A DNA stretch of 64,000 nucleotides. Origin: Megaustenia siamemsis. Taxonomy: Eukaryota; Mollusca; Gastropoda; Stylommatophora; Ariophantidae. The stretch covers positions 43,233,946 through 43,297,945 of the forward strand of contig JAVIAB010000139.1 in the NCBI GenBank assembly GCA_032433765.1, written 5' to 3'. This document shows, piece after piece, positions 43,425 through 54,333 of this stretch (within the stretch, counting starts at the first letter, position 1; the number at the start of each line of letters is the position of its first letter). Under the pieces are notes generated by a model. It was not told the origin of the DNA. It worked only from the letters and a program-made list of their open reading frames with translations, and did no database searches. A program made the position numbers and the translations under genes.

Positions 43425-44264
43425 ATAAACAAAAGAATAGGAATGGCAAAAAGTAATTTTAATGTCATGAACAACATACTAAGATTAAAACAAATAATAC
43501 CAGGGCTAAAACTAAGAATAGCAAAATGTTACATCTTCTCAATATTCCTATATGGTGCAGAAACATGGACATTAGACAAGAAAACAGAACAGAGAATTGA
43601 AGCCTTTGAAATGTGGATATATAGAAGAATAGGTAGAACTGGATGGAAGGAAAAGAAAAACAAACGATGAATTCTTACGCTATTATTCTATTCTATTATC
43701 TTACGCTTACAATTTTTAGCAGGATAATGTGCATGAGAGATTAGGGTCATGCGCAAGAGTGTACTACTAAAATCAGTTCAAACAATACAAATGGAATTTT
43801 TGAGCCATGTTAAAAGACACAACAGCCTACTAAAAGTAATACTGGAGGGTAAAATACAAGGTAATAGAGGCAGAGGCAGACCAAAACTAACATGGGCAAG
43901 TAACATCATAAGATGGACATATCAGCCTATGACAACCTGCACTATCAAAGCAAGAGACAGAGCAGAATGGCGCTCCATAGTAGCCAACCTTCGTTGCGGA
44001 GACGGCACTCGATGATGAAGCCATATTACTGAAAGGGAATTCCCAAAGGAATCCTTACTGACATCTTCAGCTAAAGGAGCTATAGACCACTGACGTCATT
44101 TTACTCACAATCACCCCTGCTCGCAAAACTGAAAAAAAAAAAATCACTCCTATTAAGGTTTTCCGAGGTTTCTCTTTCAGCTCACATGCTTCTTTCTATA
44201 GATGGTCATGGTTATAGCCGTCGCGTGTGAGAAACGGTTGTCAAGCACATAGGAACAAGTCATC

Positions 44265-45490
44265 AGCATTGAGTGCCATCTCCACATCGTAGGTTGGCTA
44301 AACCGGAGCGCCATTCCGCTCCGTCTCTTGCTTTGATGGTGCAGGTTGTCATAGGATGACTTGTCCATCTTTTGATGTTACTCGTTCGTCTTAAACTTGG
44401 TCTGACTCTGCCTTTTTTACCGTGCATGTTTCCTTCCAAGATTACTTTTAATAGGCTATTGTGTCTTTTAACGTCTCCCAATAATCTCATTTGTCTTGTT
44501 TTACTTGTTATTAGTAGTTCTCTTTTCATTTTTAGTTGTTTTTTTCTGGATCATTCCTTGTATAACTTCTTTGCTAGAGTTTTGTTGCATGGCCCATCAG
44601 GTTTATTGTTCTAAAATCACTTCACTCAACTGCACCATATTCATTTTAGGCAATATATTTAAAGTTAATGTTTAGTTCATTTGGTATGTATCCTGTATGG
44701 TATACGACGTTGCATATGTCAGTTATCACTTCAATGCCAAAATCTTCTAGTGCCATTATCATTTCTATCTGTATTTTGTCAGGTCCTGCAGCTTTTCCCT
44801 TTTTCATTGTTTGTATAGATTTTTTAAAAATAGATTTCATAGCCTGACGTACACATTAATTGGTTTCTTTTCCCTTTTTCATTGTTTGTATAAATTTGTT
44901 TAAAATAGATTTCATAGCCTGACGTACACATTAATTAGTTTATTTTCCCTTTTTCATTGTTTGTATAAATTTGTTTAAAATAGATTTCATAGCCTGACGT
45001 ACACATTAATTAGTTTATTTTCCCTTTTTCATTGTTTGTATAAATTTGTTTAAAATAGATTTCATAGCCTGACGTACACATTAATTAGTTTATTTTCCCT
45101 TTTTCATTGTTTGTATAAATTTGTTTAAAATAGATTTCATAGCCTGACGTACACATTAATTAGTTTATTTTCCCTTTTTCATTGTTTGTATAAATTTGTT
45201 TAAAATAGATTTCATAGCCTGACGTACACATTAATTAGTTTCTTTTCCCTTTTTCATTGTTTGTATAGATTTGTTTAAAAATAGATTTCATAGCCTGACG
45301 TACACATTAATTGGTTTCTTTTCCCTTTTTCATTGTTTGTATAGATTTGTTTAAAATAGATTTCATAGCCTGACGTACACATTAATTGGTTTCTTTTCCC
45401 TTTCGTCATGAAATAACTGTTAAATATTCCTGCCATCTATTGATTATATAGTTGTTGTCTGTTAGCATTTTTCCTTTTTGTTTGCAATTG
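44265..45490 (-). mobile_element. LINE-A-like copy with internal tandem array
   Basis: The minus strand gives, from high to low coordinate, KGKMLTDNNYIINRWQEYLT (pre-RT linker), then the 75-bp array, IQTMKKGKAAGPDKIQIEMI, FGIEVITDICNVVYHTGYIP, a large deletion to MKRELLITSKTRQMRLLGDV, KRHNSLLKVILEGNMHGKKG, and KRWTSHPMTTCTIKARD to LANLRCGDGTQ. The central RT including the catalytic box is lost. Confidence 0.85.
44793..45404. repeat. 75-bp minisatellite derived from LINE coding DNA, ~8 copies
   Basis: Unit TAGCCTGACGTACACATTAA, then TTAGTTTATTTTCCCTTTTT, CATTGTTTGTATAAATTTGT and TTAAAATAGATTTCA. The TTTTCCCTTTTTCATTGTTTGTAT part is the reverse complement of the LINE codons for IQTMKKGK. LINE sequence continues on both sides. 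Outer copies keep TTGGTTTCTT; the middle ones are almost identical. Confidence 0.93.
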
Positions 45491-46046
45491 AGGAACAACT
45501 ACATGGTGGTTATTAGCCGTGCGTGTTGAACTGCCCAAGAATGTGCGATATAATAATGACGTAACACAATGGAAAGCTCTATACAGATCGTTTATATATT
45601 CTGTCATCTCAAAATCGATTGTCTCTTGAAAATTCTATCTGGAGATATGTTTCGAGATAAAAAAAAATGTTAAAAACTCAAGTTACAAATCACAATATGT
45701 TTATTTGTAGGCTGTAGCTGTGGCGACATGAGAACTGAGAGCAATTTCTGTCAAACATTAAACCTTTAACAGGTACAAAGAAGACACGTTAATATAATGA
45801 TCAAACAGTTACGTCAGTACAATATAGATTGTTCCTAATTATATAGAAATAGGGAGAAAGAATGAGTCCCGCTGCGTTCGGTGACGTATAGAGAATATGA
45901 ATATATAACTTATTTTTTTACTTCCGACTCACTTTTGGTAATGTGGGCAACATTACGCCCAGTCATTCCTTCTTTTAGAGAAGGAAATCTGGAATTAATT
46001 TCAGGTACTTTAAACATTTTGTCAACCAAATGGAGTGTAGCCGCTC
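45491..46046. other. No gene recognised
   Basis: Unique DNA between the LINE and the 56-bp array. Nothing identified. Confidence 0.4.
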
Positions 46047-47278
46047 ATTTGACCAAACTGTGATAAACCTCTCCATCATCTCAGAGGATGAAACCAAACT
46101 TCCATTGACTAAATTTGTATGAACCTCTCCATCATCTCAGAGGATGTAACCACACTTTCATTGACCAAATTTGTATGAACCTCTCCATCATCTCAGAGTA
46201 TGTAACCACACTTTCATTGACCAAATTTTTATGAACCTCTCCATCATCTCAGAGTATGTAACCACACTTTCATTGACCAAATTTGTATGAACCTCTCCAT
46301 CATCTCAGAGTATGTAACCACACTTTCATTGACCAAATTTTTATGAACCTCTCCATCATCTCAGAGGATGTAACCACACTTTCATTGACCAAATTTTTAT
46401 GAACCTCTCCATCATCTCAGAGTATGTAACCACACTTTCATTGACCAAATTTTTATGAACCTCTCCATCATCTCAGAGTATGTAACCACACTTTCATTGA
46501 CCAAATTTTTATGAACCTCTCCATCATCTCAGAGGATGTAACCACACTTTCATTGACCAAATTTTTATGAACCTCTCCATCATCTCAGAGTATGTAACCA
46601 CACTTTCATTGACCAAATTTTTATGAACCTCTCCATCATCTCAGAGTATGTAACCAAACTTTCATTGACCAAACAGTGATTAGCCTCCCCATCATCTCAG
46701 AGTATGTAACCAACCGTTCATTGATCAAACTGTGATGAACTTCTTCATCATCTGAGAGGATGTAACCAAACGTTCATTGACCAAACTGTGATTAACTACT
46801 CTATCATCTCAGATTATGTAACCAAACATTCATTGACCAAACTGTGATCAACCTCACTATCATCTCAGATTATGTAACCAAACATTCATTGACCAAACTG
46901 TGATAAACCTCACTATCATCTGAGAGGATGTAACCAAACGTTCATTGACTAAACTGTGATAAACCTCTCTATCATCTCAGATTATGTAACCAAACATTCA
47001 TTGACCAAACTGTGATAAACCTCACTATCATCTGAGAGGATGTAACCAAACGTTCATTGACCAAACTGTGAGAAACCTCTCTATCGTCTCAGATTATGTA
47101 ACCAAACGTTCATTGACCAAACTGTGATGAATTTCTCTATCATCTTAGAGGATATAACCAACCGTCCATTGACCGACCTGATGCATTTCCCTACCATCTC
47201 AAGGGGTGTCACACTTCATTGACCAAACGACGTATAACCTTTCCGTAACTCCAGAGGGTGCACCATTTTATTAACCAC
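46047..47278. repeat. 56-bp minisatellite, ~22 copies
   Basis: Unit GAACCTCTCCATCATCTCAG, then AGTATGTAACCACACTTTCA and TTGACCAAATTTTTAT. The left ~11 copies are homogeneous; the right half is an older, diverged group (CAAACGTTCATTGACCAAAC and CTGTGATAAACCTC), so homogenisation has been local. Confidence 0.97.
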
Positions 47279-48129
47279 AAGGGTAGTCCCTTTCTGTGAC
47301 ACCATAATAAATATTTTAGTTAACTTTCGTGTCGAGTCCTTTCACTAAAACCGATAGGATCGGTTGAGGAAATGGCTCTTGGTAACAAGCAGAGACGTGA
47401 TCTTTCGCTCGAGTCTTTTCTTTGGCATCAGGAGTAGATTCACTGTGGAACTGATCTCTTCAATTGCGTTAGTGATGAAACCTTAACGCTAAATAGTTTC
47501 AATATTACCTTTCAAATAACTGGAACATCATCGTGTCTCCTCCCCCACCAAAAAATACTTGTTTCAACCCATGTACACTTGATTATCGTTTTGTTAAAAC
47601 AAAAGCAGATAACATCAACAATATTTTCAATTTGCTAGTTTCCACATCCATTCTATCTATCTATCTATTGACCTTACGAGCCGTAGCCGGCTCATAGACC
47701 CAGATACTTTTTCTCTTATCTATATTTTTATTTTAGCGGTTGTTTTTCACAACCATTACTACCACTCATATAAACAAAAACACACTGGATCAAATATATA
47801 ATGCATAAAAGATGTACTAACCTATAATTTGAACACACCTCAAACAAGAGATTATAAATAGTTCTCCAGAAACAGTTTTGACAGTTCTGTGAGACGTGCA
47901 TCAGTACGGGATAACGTCTGCCTACTTCTCAGACTCTCACCGGTCACAGACTCATATCGTCACCGACATTCAGCTTGTGAAGGTCATTGCTGACTCTGCT
48001 TGAATCAATACAATTTGGTGCTTTAAAGGGAGGGGGGGGGCCGCATCGTTACACTTAGAGACAATCTGGACGAACTAATTGATTGATTACGTGTGTGTGC
48101 TCTTATAAATTTTTATTATAGCTATACTT
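47279..48129. other. No gene recognised; small microsatellites
   Basis: Holds a short (ATCT)n at 47651-47669 and a G9 run near 48035. No frame or element end recognised. Confidence 0.4.
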
Positions 48130-48525
48130 CTTTCCTTCCTCATTTGCCTTTCAGTGTCGAGTGGAGATATAATGTGCAGTCTTTGGTCCTTCTGTTGGCA
48201 TCTGCTGTTGTTAAATTTTCCTAGTGTTATTTTTAATATTCCATCAACTCATTTATTTGTGTGGTCGACCTTTGAGTGTGGTGTTCTTACAACTTTTATT
48301 AAAGGCTCTCTGTGTTGTGCATTGATCTTTCTGTCTTATCACGTGGCTAAACCATTTTATCTGTGATATGTTTATGTTTTCTATGGCAATTATTCCTAGC
48401 CTTTTCCTCGGTTATTCATTCTGATCTTATCGCTCAAGTTGTTTCCTGTCATATGTCTAACATATCTCATCTCGGAAATCGTTAGTTTTCTTATTGTTCT
48501 TGATGAACTTAGACTCCAAGTCTGG
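48130..48525 (-). mobile_element. Decayed LINE RT C-terminal fragment
   Basis: The minus strand, across many stops, reads LTISEMRYVRHMTGNNLSDK then a KWF.HVIR-like stretch (AAATGGTTTAGCCACGTGAT), matching the EMR.LR.M.G and WF.H..R signatures of non-LTR C-termini. Heavily degraded and not assignable to LINE-A, -B or -C. Confidence 0.6.
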
Positions 48526-48793
48526 CGTTATTATAATTCATATCTATATTATAAATATGTATACATAAACACAGGCAGCCACATATACGTGCAGTGGAGG
48601 GTTCTTGACATAAACATAGTTGACTGGATAAAAACTCGCTAAATACATCTCCAGCTGTAGACAGTAAACACTGATCTTAAAGTAGACGACCCGCAGTAGA
48701 AAAAACAAACCCCAAAAGCTTTGAATCAAGATGTGCTTGAAGAAAGACATAGCAGCATCTTAACGAACATTTCACTGGCACTAAACCCACTGT

Positions 48794-49008
48794 AAGAGGT
48801 AGGGTTCGATCCTAACCAACGGCTTCCGGTTCACCCATCCTTTAATGGGTACCGGATATTGTTCTGGAAAGTAAAGTGTCACGGGCGTAATACCGACGAC
48901 ATTACCCCAAAAATCATGTGCCGAAGGTCTGTAAAATGTATGGTCACTAACACCATATTCCATATAAGCCACTTGGCGTGACGGGGGTACTTTGCTTTAC
49001 TTTTTTTA
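48794..49008 (+). mobile_element. SINE-1, 5'-truncated, with target duplication
   Basis: Begins at AAGAGGTAGGGTTCGATCC, so it lacks the A box but keeps the B box, body and GTACTTTGCTTTACT tail. AAACCCACTGT (48783-48793) and AAACCAACTGT (49009-49019) flank it, 10 of 11 identical, so it inserted already truncated. Confidence 0.88.
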
Positions 49009-49267
49009 AAACCAACTGTCTGTCGAGAGTGACAGAAAGTTAGCTTATCTGGTGAATTCTTTTGTTGTCTGGACGTAAACATTACGAACATATTTTTTTA
49101 AACCTCATCTTTTTTCACTTAACTGATCCTACTGACGTTAGCTCTAAAGGGTCTTTTCAATGAAATTGTTTAGTGTTACATTTACTTTTGCAACAAATAG
49201 TTGACAGTCTGTGTGGCTGTCGATAAATCTTTGACAGAGCTTTGACTCAAACCTGGCAGGAACGGTT

Positions 49268-49549
49268 TGCCTGTGTCGTAACTCTAGCCTAGCACTCTGC
49301 ATGAATAGTCCGCCTGTGTAGTGAATCCAGCCAAACACTCTAGGTGAATAGACCGCCTGTGTCGTAACTCCAGCATGACACTCTAAGTGAATAGACCGCC
49401 TGTGTCGTAACTCCAGCATGACACTCTAAGTGAATAGACCGCCTGTGTCATAACACTAGCCTGACACTCTAAGTGAATGAACCGCCTGTGTCGTTACTCC
49501 AGCCTGGCACTCTAAGTGAATGGGTCGTCTTTATCGTAATTCTAGCCTA
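49268..49549. repeat. 43-bp tandem repeat, ~6.5 copies
   Basis: Unit GTGTCGTAACTCCAGCATGA then CACTCTAAGTGAATAGACCGCCT. The two central copies are nearly identical; edge copies are diverged. Confidence 0.95.
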
Positions 49550-49735
49550 CGAGTCACGACCAAGGTGAGCCCGTTCTCATCTTAAAAGATAAAGGTATTA
49601 CCATAGCAACTATAGTTGTATAGTGAAATATTAGTGATGTCATTGTACTTTTGTCTCATCTTCACTACATGGGGTAATCAGTTCCCTTCTTCGCTGGCTT
49701 CTCTTACCAGAGAATATCTCTGGTACCAGGCACAA

Positions 49736-49931
49736 TGATTCGGACAATCGAGATGGGAGTTAAGATTGGCACAGACAGAAACTACAAACTAAGAGGGCGT
49801 ATAAGAAGACTTATTAACCAACACAGACTTTGGAGTCGCCAGTCTCTGGACACTGCGGGACTTGCGGAGGAGGGTATCTGAGCACCTAGGGGCATGTTGG
49901 GAGTGCAATGATGATGACACGCGAATAACTC
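49736..49931 (+). mobile_element. LINE-J, C-terminal fragment
   Basis: MIRTIEMGVKIGTDRNYKLR, GRIRRLINQHR, then after a shift the RSLDTAGLAEEGI frame. The 3' end at AATAACTCAGTAACTCAATT matches the other LINE-J copies. Confidence 0.75.
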
Positions 49932-50282
49932 AGTAACTCAATTTATGGTACACATTTAAAGAGGTTGGGTAGACCACGTGAGCCATTTTGGTTGTTACTT
50001 TGGTTCGACTGGCATTTAAAATCATGCAGGCGAGTCCATTAAGCCTTAAGGTTCTCCTGATCAATGTGAAATTGAGTAAATCAATCCGTTAGGACATTGT
50101 ATGCTAAGTGACTTTCTTTACTTATATGCGTATTATTAAAAAAACAAAACATGCTGAATCTAGAAAAGAGTATTGTAATCTAACGAGTACTGCTACACCC
50201 GGCACAGGATTTCTTCGTGAGTTAAAGTAAACATTTGGGTCACCGGAACAAATTAAGTCAACACCGTGACTATTTTCACGAT
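49932..50282. other. No gene recognised
   Basis: Unique DNA between LINE-J and SINE-2. Confidence 0.35.
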
Positions 50283-50525
50283 GGGAGACAAATAATAATA
50301 AATGAATATTATTATAGAGGGAAACTTCCGAGGCGATAATCAGCGAATCAATTCAGAGGAAGAGGTATGTTTACAGCACACGGAAAAAATGACAAATAAT
50401 CAACAACAGAAAAAAAAAAAAAAACAACATATGGACCAAAGCAGGATCGAACCCGTACTCAGTGGCACAGCGCCTTGCCACGAAAAGCCAAACGCCAGGG
50501 AACACTGCCACTCAGCTAACTAAAA
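50283..50525 (-). mobile_element. SINE-2, complete copy
   Basis: The reverse complement starts GTTAGCTGAGTGGCAGTG (A box TAGCTGAGTGG), then GGGTTCGATCCTGC (B box), a T-rich CTGTTGTTGATTATTTGTCA, TGTAAACATACCTCTTCCTC and an (ATT)-rich 3' end TATTATTATTTGTC. This intact form is the reference for the copies at 13829-15006. Confidence 0.8.
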
Positions 50526-50731
50526 AATTAGCTTCGTAGACAATGTCTTTCGCGCTGGTGTTCTCATGACTATAGCATAAGGTTGCGATCACAGCTCGGA
50601 AATACACTGTGTATCTGTATTTTTCCTATTAAGACAAGTATCTACCGGATAAGGTAGGGCTGAATACTTGCGTTGCAGACAAACATTTAGGACGAAACAG
50701 CACGAATAGTAGTTTCCAGTGGTTTAGACTG

Positions 50732-50870
50732 GAGACAAATAATAATAAATGAATATTATTATAGAGGGAAACTTCCGAGGCGATAATCAGCGAATCGATT
50801 CAGAGGAAGAGGTATGTTTACAGCACTCGGAACATGACAAAAAATCAACAACAGAAAAAAAATCATTTAT
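50732..50870 (-). mobile_element. SINE-2, 3' part only
   Basis: Nearly identical to 50285-50420 (GACAAATAATAATAAATGAA, GATAATCAGCGAATCGATTC, GGTATGTTTACAGCACTCGG) but stops after the AATCAACAACAG region, with no tRNA-like head. Confidence 0.85.
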
Positions 50871-50884
50871 TTTGATTATTTCGT

Positions 50885-50942
50885 TTGAAGCATTTATTTG
50901 GTTTGAAGCATTTATTTGGTTTGAAGCATTTATTTGGTTTTT
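50885..50942. repeat. 18-bp tandem repeat, 3 copies
   Basis: Unit TTGAAGCATTTATTTGGT, perfectly repeated. Confidence 0.95.
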
Positions 50943-50987
50943 TAAGAGACTTAAATAGTTTGTCCCGTAACATGGAATGTTCAAAGG

Positions 50988-51425
50988 CAGTGGTGGCCAA
51001 ATGGTGGCCCGAGGGCAGATCCGGCTTGTCGGTCTGTTTTTTCTTGACCTTTGAGACGTCCACAAAAACCACCACATTAAATAAATATAAATAAAAACAA
51101 AAGCTCCAGGTGGTTAAAAAAAAAAAACCTATTGATGCCGATAATAATCAAAGACTTTGTTTAGGGAACAGGCAAATAACTGCAATGCTGCGGTAAAGCT
51201 GGTAGCAAGGAGCCAGTGATGGGGAGTGTTAGACACTCCAAAGACTTTGTTTATTAGCTGGCGCTGTAAATGTTTTTCCCCCCTCTCAGTGTCACGTGGT
51301 AGCGTGCAAGTGTTATTATTTATTACTAAATCACATCATGTAATTTTTTTACAATTCTCAAAGTTTACAATTTTCTGGTCCTGGCCAAATCCGGCCCGGG
51401 GTCAACCTTTAGTTGACCACGACTG
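50988..51425. mobile_element. hAT-like non-autonomous element, 438 bp
   Basis: Left end CAGTGGTGGCCAAATGG; the right end read inward is CAGTCGTGGTCAACTAAAGG, so both follow CAGTSGTGGYCAA, as expected of hAT terminal repeats (CAGnGntgg.CAA). Subterminal GATCCGGC and CCAAATCCGGCCCGGGG are typical additions. Flanking 8-mers TTCAAAGG (50980-50987) and TTCTAAAG (51426-51433) match imperfectly, compatible with an aged 8-bp duplication. No transposase coding. Confidence 0.7.
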
Positions 51426-51465
51426 TTCTAAAGGATTGAGGTTTTAAGGTTAAACCTACCAGACG

Positions 51466-51845
51466 GAGGTGAAGGCGCGCCTCCCAGCACCAGAGCTGGA
51501 AGTTGTCAGCGACTCATAGCTGATGGCTTGCGCCAGGATCGGTGAACCAAAACCATCCAGACCCTGCTCCACCTCTCCGCAGTGCCTCCAGTAACAGACT
51601 AACCTGTCTAGTCTGGCCAAGCGAGCAGGGATCGAAGAGGGAAGACAACCCGGTACTAAAAACGTCGTGCTGAAGTCGGATGTGTTGGACCGAAAGGCGC
51701 AAATATCACAGTGTTACACTGCAAACTACAACACAACGCAAACACGTCCACTTAACGTCCTTTAAAGGGAGGATGACGAAGAGAAAGTCTACAGTCTACG
51801 AATACTCTAGAATACTTTAGTCATCGGGCGAACGCAAACAACCAA
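51466..51845 (+). repeat. Dispersed repeat R, copy 3 (longest)
   Basis: Extends the element leftwards: CTTGCGCCAGGATCGGTGAA, CCAGACCCTGCTCCACCTCT, GTAACAGACTAACCTGTCTA, GCGAGCAGGGATCGAAGAGG, then the core shared with copies 1 and 2. More G+C-rich than its surroundings. Coding content unproven. Confidence 0.8.
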
Positions 51846-52484
51846 CCAAACCTACCAGACTACAGTAAGTAGAGTTTGGGGAACAGATTCTCTCCTCGCG
51901 GTTATTACTTTTCCAATAAGTTCGAGCAAACGCGTAATCAAATGTCATTGAGTAGCCCATGTGATAGCATTGATGACAACATGTGAGCCCTTGTCACAGC
52001 TGTTTGTCATCGATACTTTAGCTGTCTCTTTATCATTTTATTATTTTAAAAACAGAACCTGTATCGTGAGTATGATTCCTCTTTGGAAGATTTCAGTTGA
52101 TTAGAGAGATCCGTAGCTGAACATTGAAATCATTAGTAATGGGAGTAAATGGACTTTGTTATATTCTAGAATGTTCAAATTTAGTCAATCTTCGAGATGT
52201 TTCTTATAAAAAAAAATAAATCTACAGAAATGTCACTAAGTGACATCAAGTAACCCAGAAAATGCACATTGTTGAGATGTGTCATAAGTGGGAATTACTG
52301 GTATGAAATATCACTTTTAAGAATGAGAAAAATATGGCAGACTGAGGTGACCTTCACCCATAAATACCGCCAAATTTATTTAATGAAAGCTAAAATGTCA
52401 CAGTGAAGTGAAGCTAAAATGTCACCGTGAAGTGAAGCTAAGCAAAAGTACTATATTGGATACTTTAGTGAACGCTAGTGAGAG
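51846..52484. other. No gene recognised
   Basis: Unique DNA. A short duplicated phrase (GTGAAGTGAAGCTAAAATGT CAC-type) occurs at 52388-52440. Confidence 0.4.
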
Positions 52485-53056
52485 TTCATCGCTGCCATAT
52501 ATAGCCAATTCTGACCCATGGAAGCGAATCATGGACAGTACACAAACAAATGAGAAGACGATTAGAGACTACAGTGATGGATTTCCCAGAGGAATGTTGA
52601 AAGTTCCCTGGACAGCTAAACAGACCAACGAAGACATTCTCAACGAGGACATTCTCAACGAAGACATTCTCAACGAGGACATTCTCAACGAGGACATTCT
52701 CAACGAAGACATTCTCAACGAAGACATTCTCAACGAGGACATTCTCAACGAGGACATTCTCAACGAAGACATTCTCCACGAGGACAACACAAAAAGGGAA
52801 CTCCTAAAAAAACAGAAAGAAGCAATCAACATTTTTCGAACATATCATAAGAAGAGTAAAGTTGGAATACTTGGTTACAATTGGCAAAATACAAGTAACG
52901 AGAGATCACGGATGACAAAGAGAGAAGATACTAGATAGCTTAGTGTGATGGCATGAAAAACAGTCAACAACAGAACTGATACGATGCACTGTGAATAGAA
53001 AATTGTGGAAGACATCGTCTCCGCCAACCGGAATGGCACATGATGATGATGATGAG
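52485..53056 (+). mobile_element. LINE-C fragment with an expanded codon repeat
   Basis: Begins in the CYIEPxLTHGSESW region (CCATGGAAGCGAATCATGGA), then RGMLKVPWTAKQTNED, an array of NEDIL repeats, HEDNTKRELLKKQKEAINIF, GRQREKILDS-like and QSTTELIRC-like DNA and a CACATGATGATGATGATGA end. Related copies have a single TNEEIIKEANTQREL at the array position. Confidence 0.88.
52627..52783. repeat. 15-bp codon repeat (NEDIL), 10 copies, inside LINE-C
   Basis: Unit AACGARGACATTCTC, translated NEDIL, with only the GAA/GAG third position varying among most copies. The tract keeps the LINE reading frame on both sides. Confidence 0.95.
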
Positions 53057-53344
53057 TGATAGATTATGAGTCAAAGATATAATTTAAAACAAGCTATGTT
53101 GTGTTAGGATCATTATCATTGCATTCCAGACATCTACAGGAGCTCCGATCATCTCTTCTAAACACTGATGATCTCCAAATAGAATCCTGCACAAACCCAG
53201 TTATTCGGCTTGGGATTCGTGGAATTTATGGACGCGTTACTGGTCAGAATATATCAAACCGTACTTAAGTGTAACATCAACCATTGAGTTACATGGTTAC
53301 ATGGTGTCAGATCTGACAGTCAGAGCTGGCCATGCCAATTTAAA
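53057..53344. other. No gene recognised
   Basis: Unique DNA leading into the 33-bp array. Confidence 0.35.
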
Positions 53345-54333
53345 ACATTGTGTGATACTTTAGCTTGAGTTAGTCAACATTGTGCGATACTTTAGCTTGA
53401 GTTAGTCAGACGTTGTGTGATACTTTAGCTTGAGTTAGTCAGACAGTGTGTGATACTTTAGCTTGAGTTAGTCAGACATTGTGTGATACTTTAGCTTGAG
53501 TTAGTCAGACATTGTGTGATACTTTAGCTTGAGTTAGTCAGACAGTGTGTGATACTTTAGCTTGAGTTAGTCAGACATAGTGTGATACTTTAGCTTGAGT
53601 TAGTCAGACATTGTGCGATACTTTAGCTTGAGTTAGTCAGACAGTGTGTGATACTTTAGCTTGAGTTAGTCAGACATTGTGTGATACTTTAGCTTGAGTT
53701 AGTCAGACAGTGTGTGATACTTTAGCTTGAGTTAGTCAGACATAGTGTGATACTTTAGCTTGAGTTAGTCAGACATTGTGCGATACTTTAGCTTGAGTTA
53801 GTCAGACAGTGTGTGATACTTTAGCTTGAGTTAGTCAGACATTGGGTGATACTTTAGCTTGAGTTAGTCAGACAGTGTGTGATACTTTAGCTTGAGTTAG
53901 TCAGACATTGTGTGATACTTTAGCTTGAGTTAGTCAGACATTGTGCGATACTTTAGCTTGAGTTAGTCAGACATAGTGTGATACTTTAGCTTGAGTTAGT
54001 CAGACATTGTGCGATACTTTAGCTTGAGTTAGTCAGACAGTGTGTGATACTTTAGCTTGAGTTAGTCAGACATTGGGTGATACTTTAGCTTGAGTTAGTC
54101 AGACAGTGTGTGATACTTTAGCTTGAGTTAGTCAGACAGTGTGTGATACTTTAGCTTGAGTTAGTCAGACATTGTGTGATACTTTAGCTTGAGTTAGTCA
54201 GACATTGGGTGATACTTTAGCTTGAGTTAGTCAGACATTGTGTGATACTTTAGCTTGAATTAGTCAGACATTGTGTGATACTTTAGCTTGAGTTAGTCAG
54301 ACATTGTGTGATACTTTAGCTTGAGTTAGTCAG
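53345..54333. repeat. 33-bp minisatellite, 30 copies
   Basis: Unit GTGTGATACTTTAGCTTGAG then TTAGTCAGACATT. Variants (CAGTGTG, CATAGTG, CATTGCG, CATTGGG) recur in the same order at 53440-53640 and further right, showing block duplication. It shares its core with the longer unit at 55450-57170. Confidence 0.97.

Larger units (their letters stand above)
40205..44017 (+). mobile_element. LINE-A copy split by a LINE-B insertion
   Basis: The left part (40211-40566) encodes [40 protein letters not shown] and MNIKKTKTMIINKENTQ. The right part (43425-44017) resumes exactly with NKRIGMAKSNFNVMNNILRL, CYIFSIFLYGAETWTLDKKT and, after a ~75-bp foreign piece, FLSHVKRHNSLLKVILEGKI to MVANLRCGDGTR-like IVANLRCGDGTR and TGATGA. 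Removing LINE-B and one 14-bp duplicate restores collinearity with 20854-21849. Confidence 0.92.
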
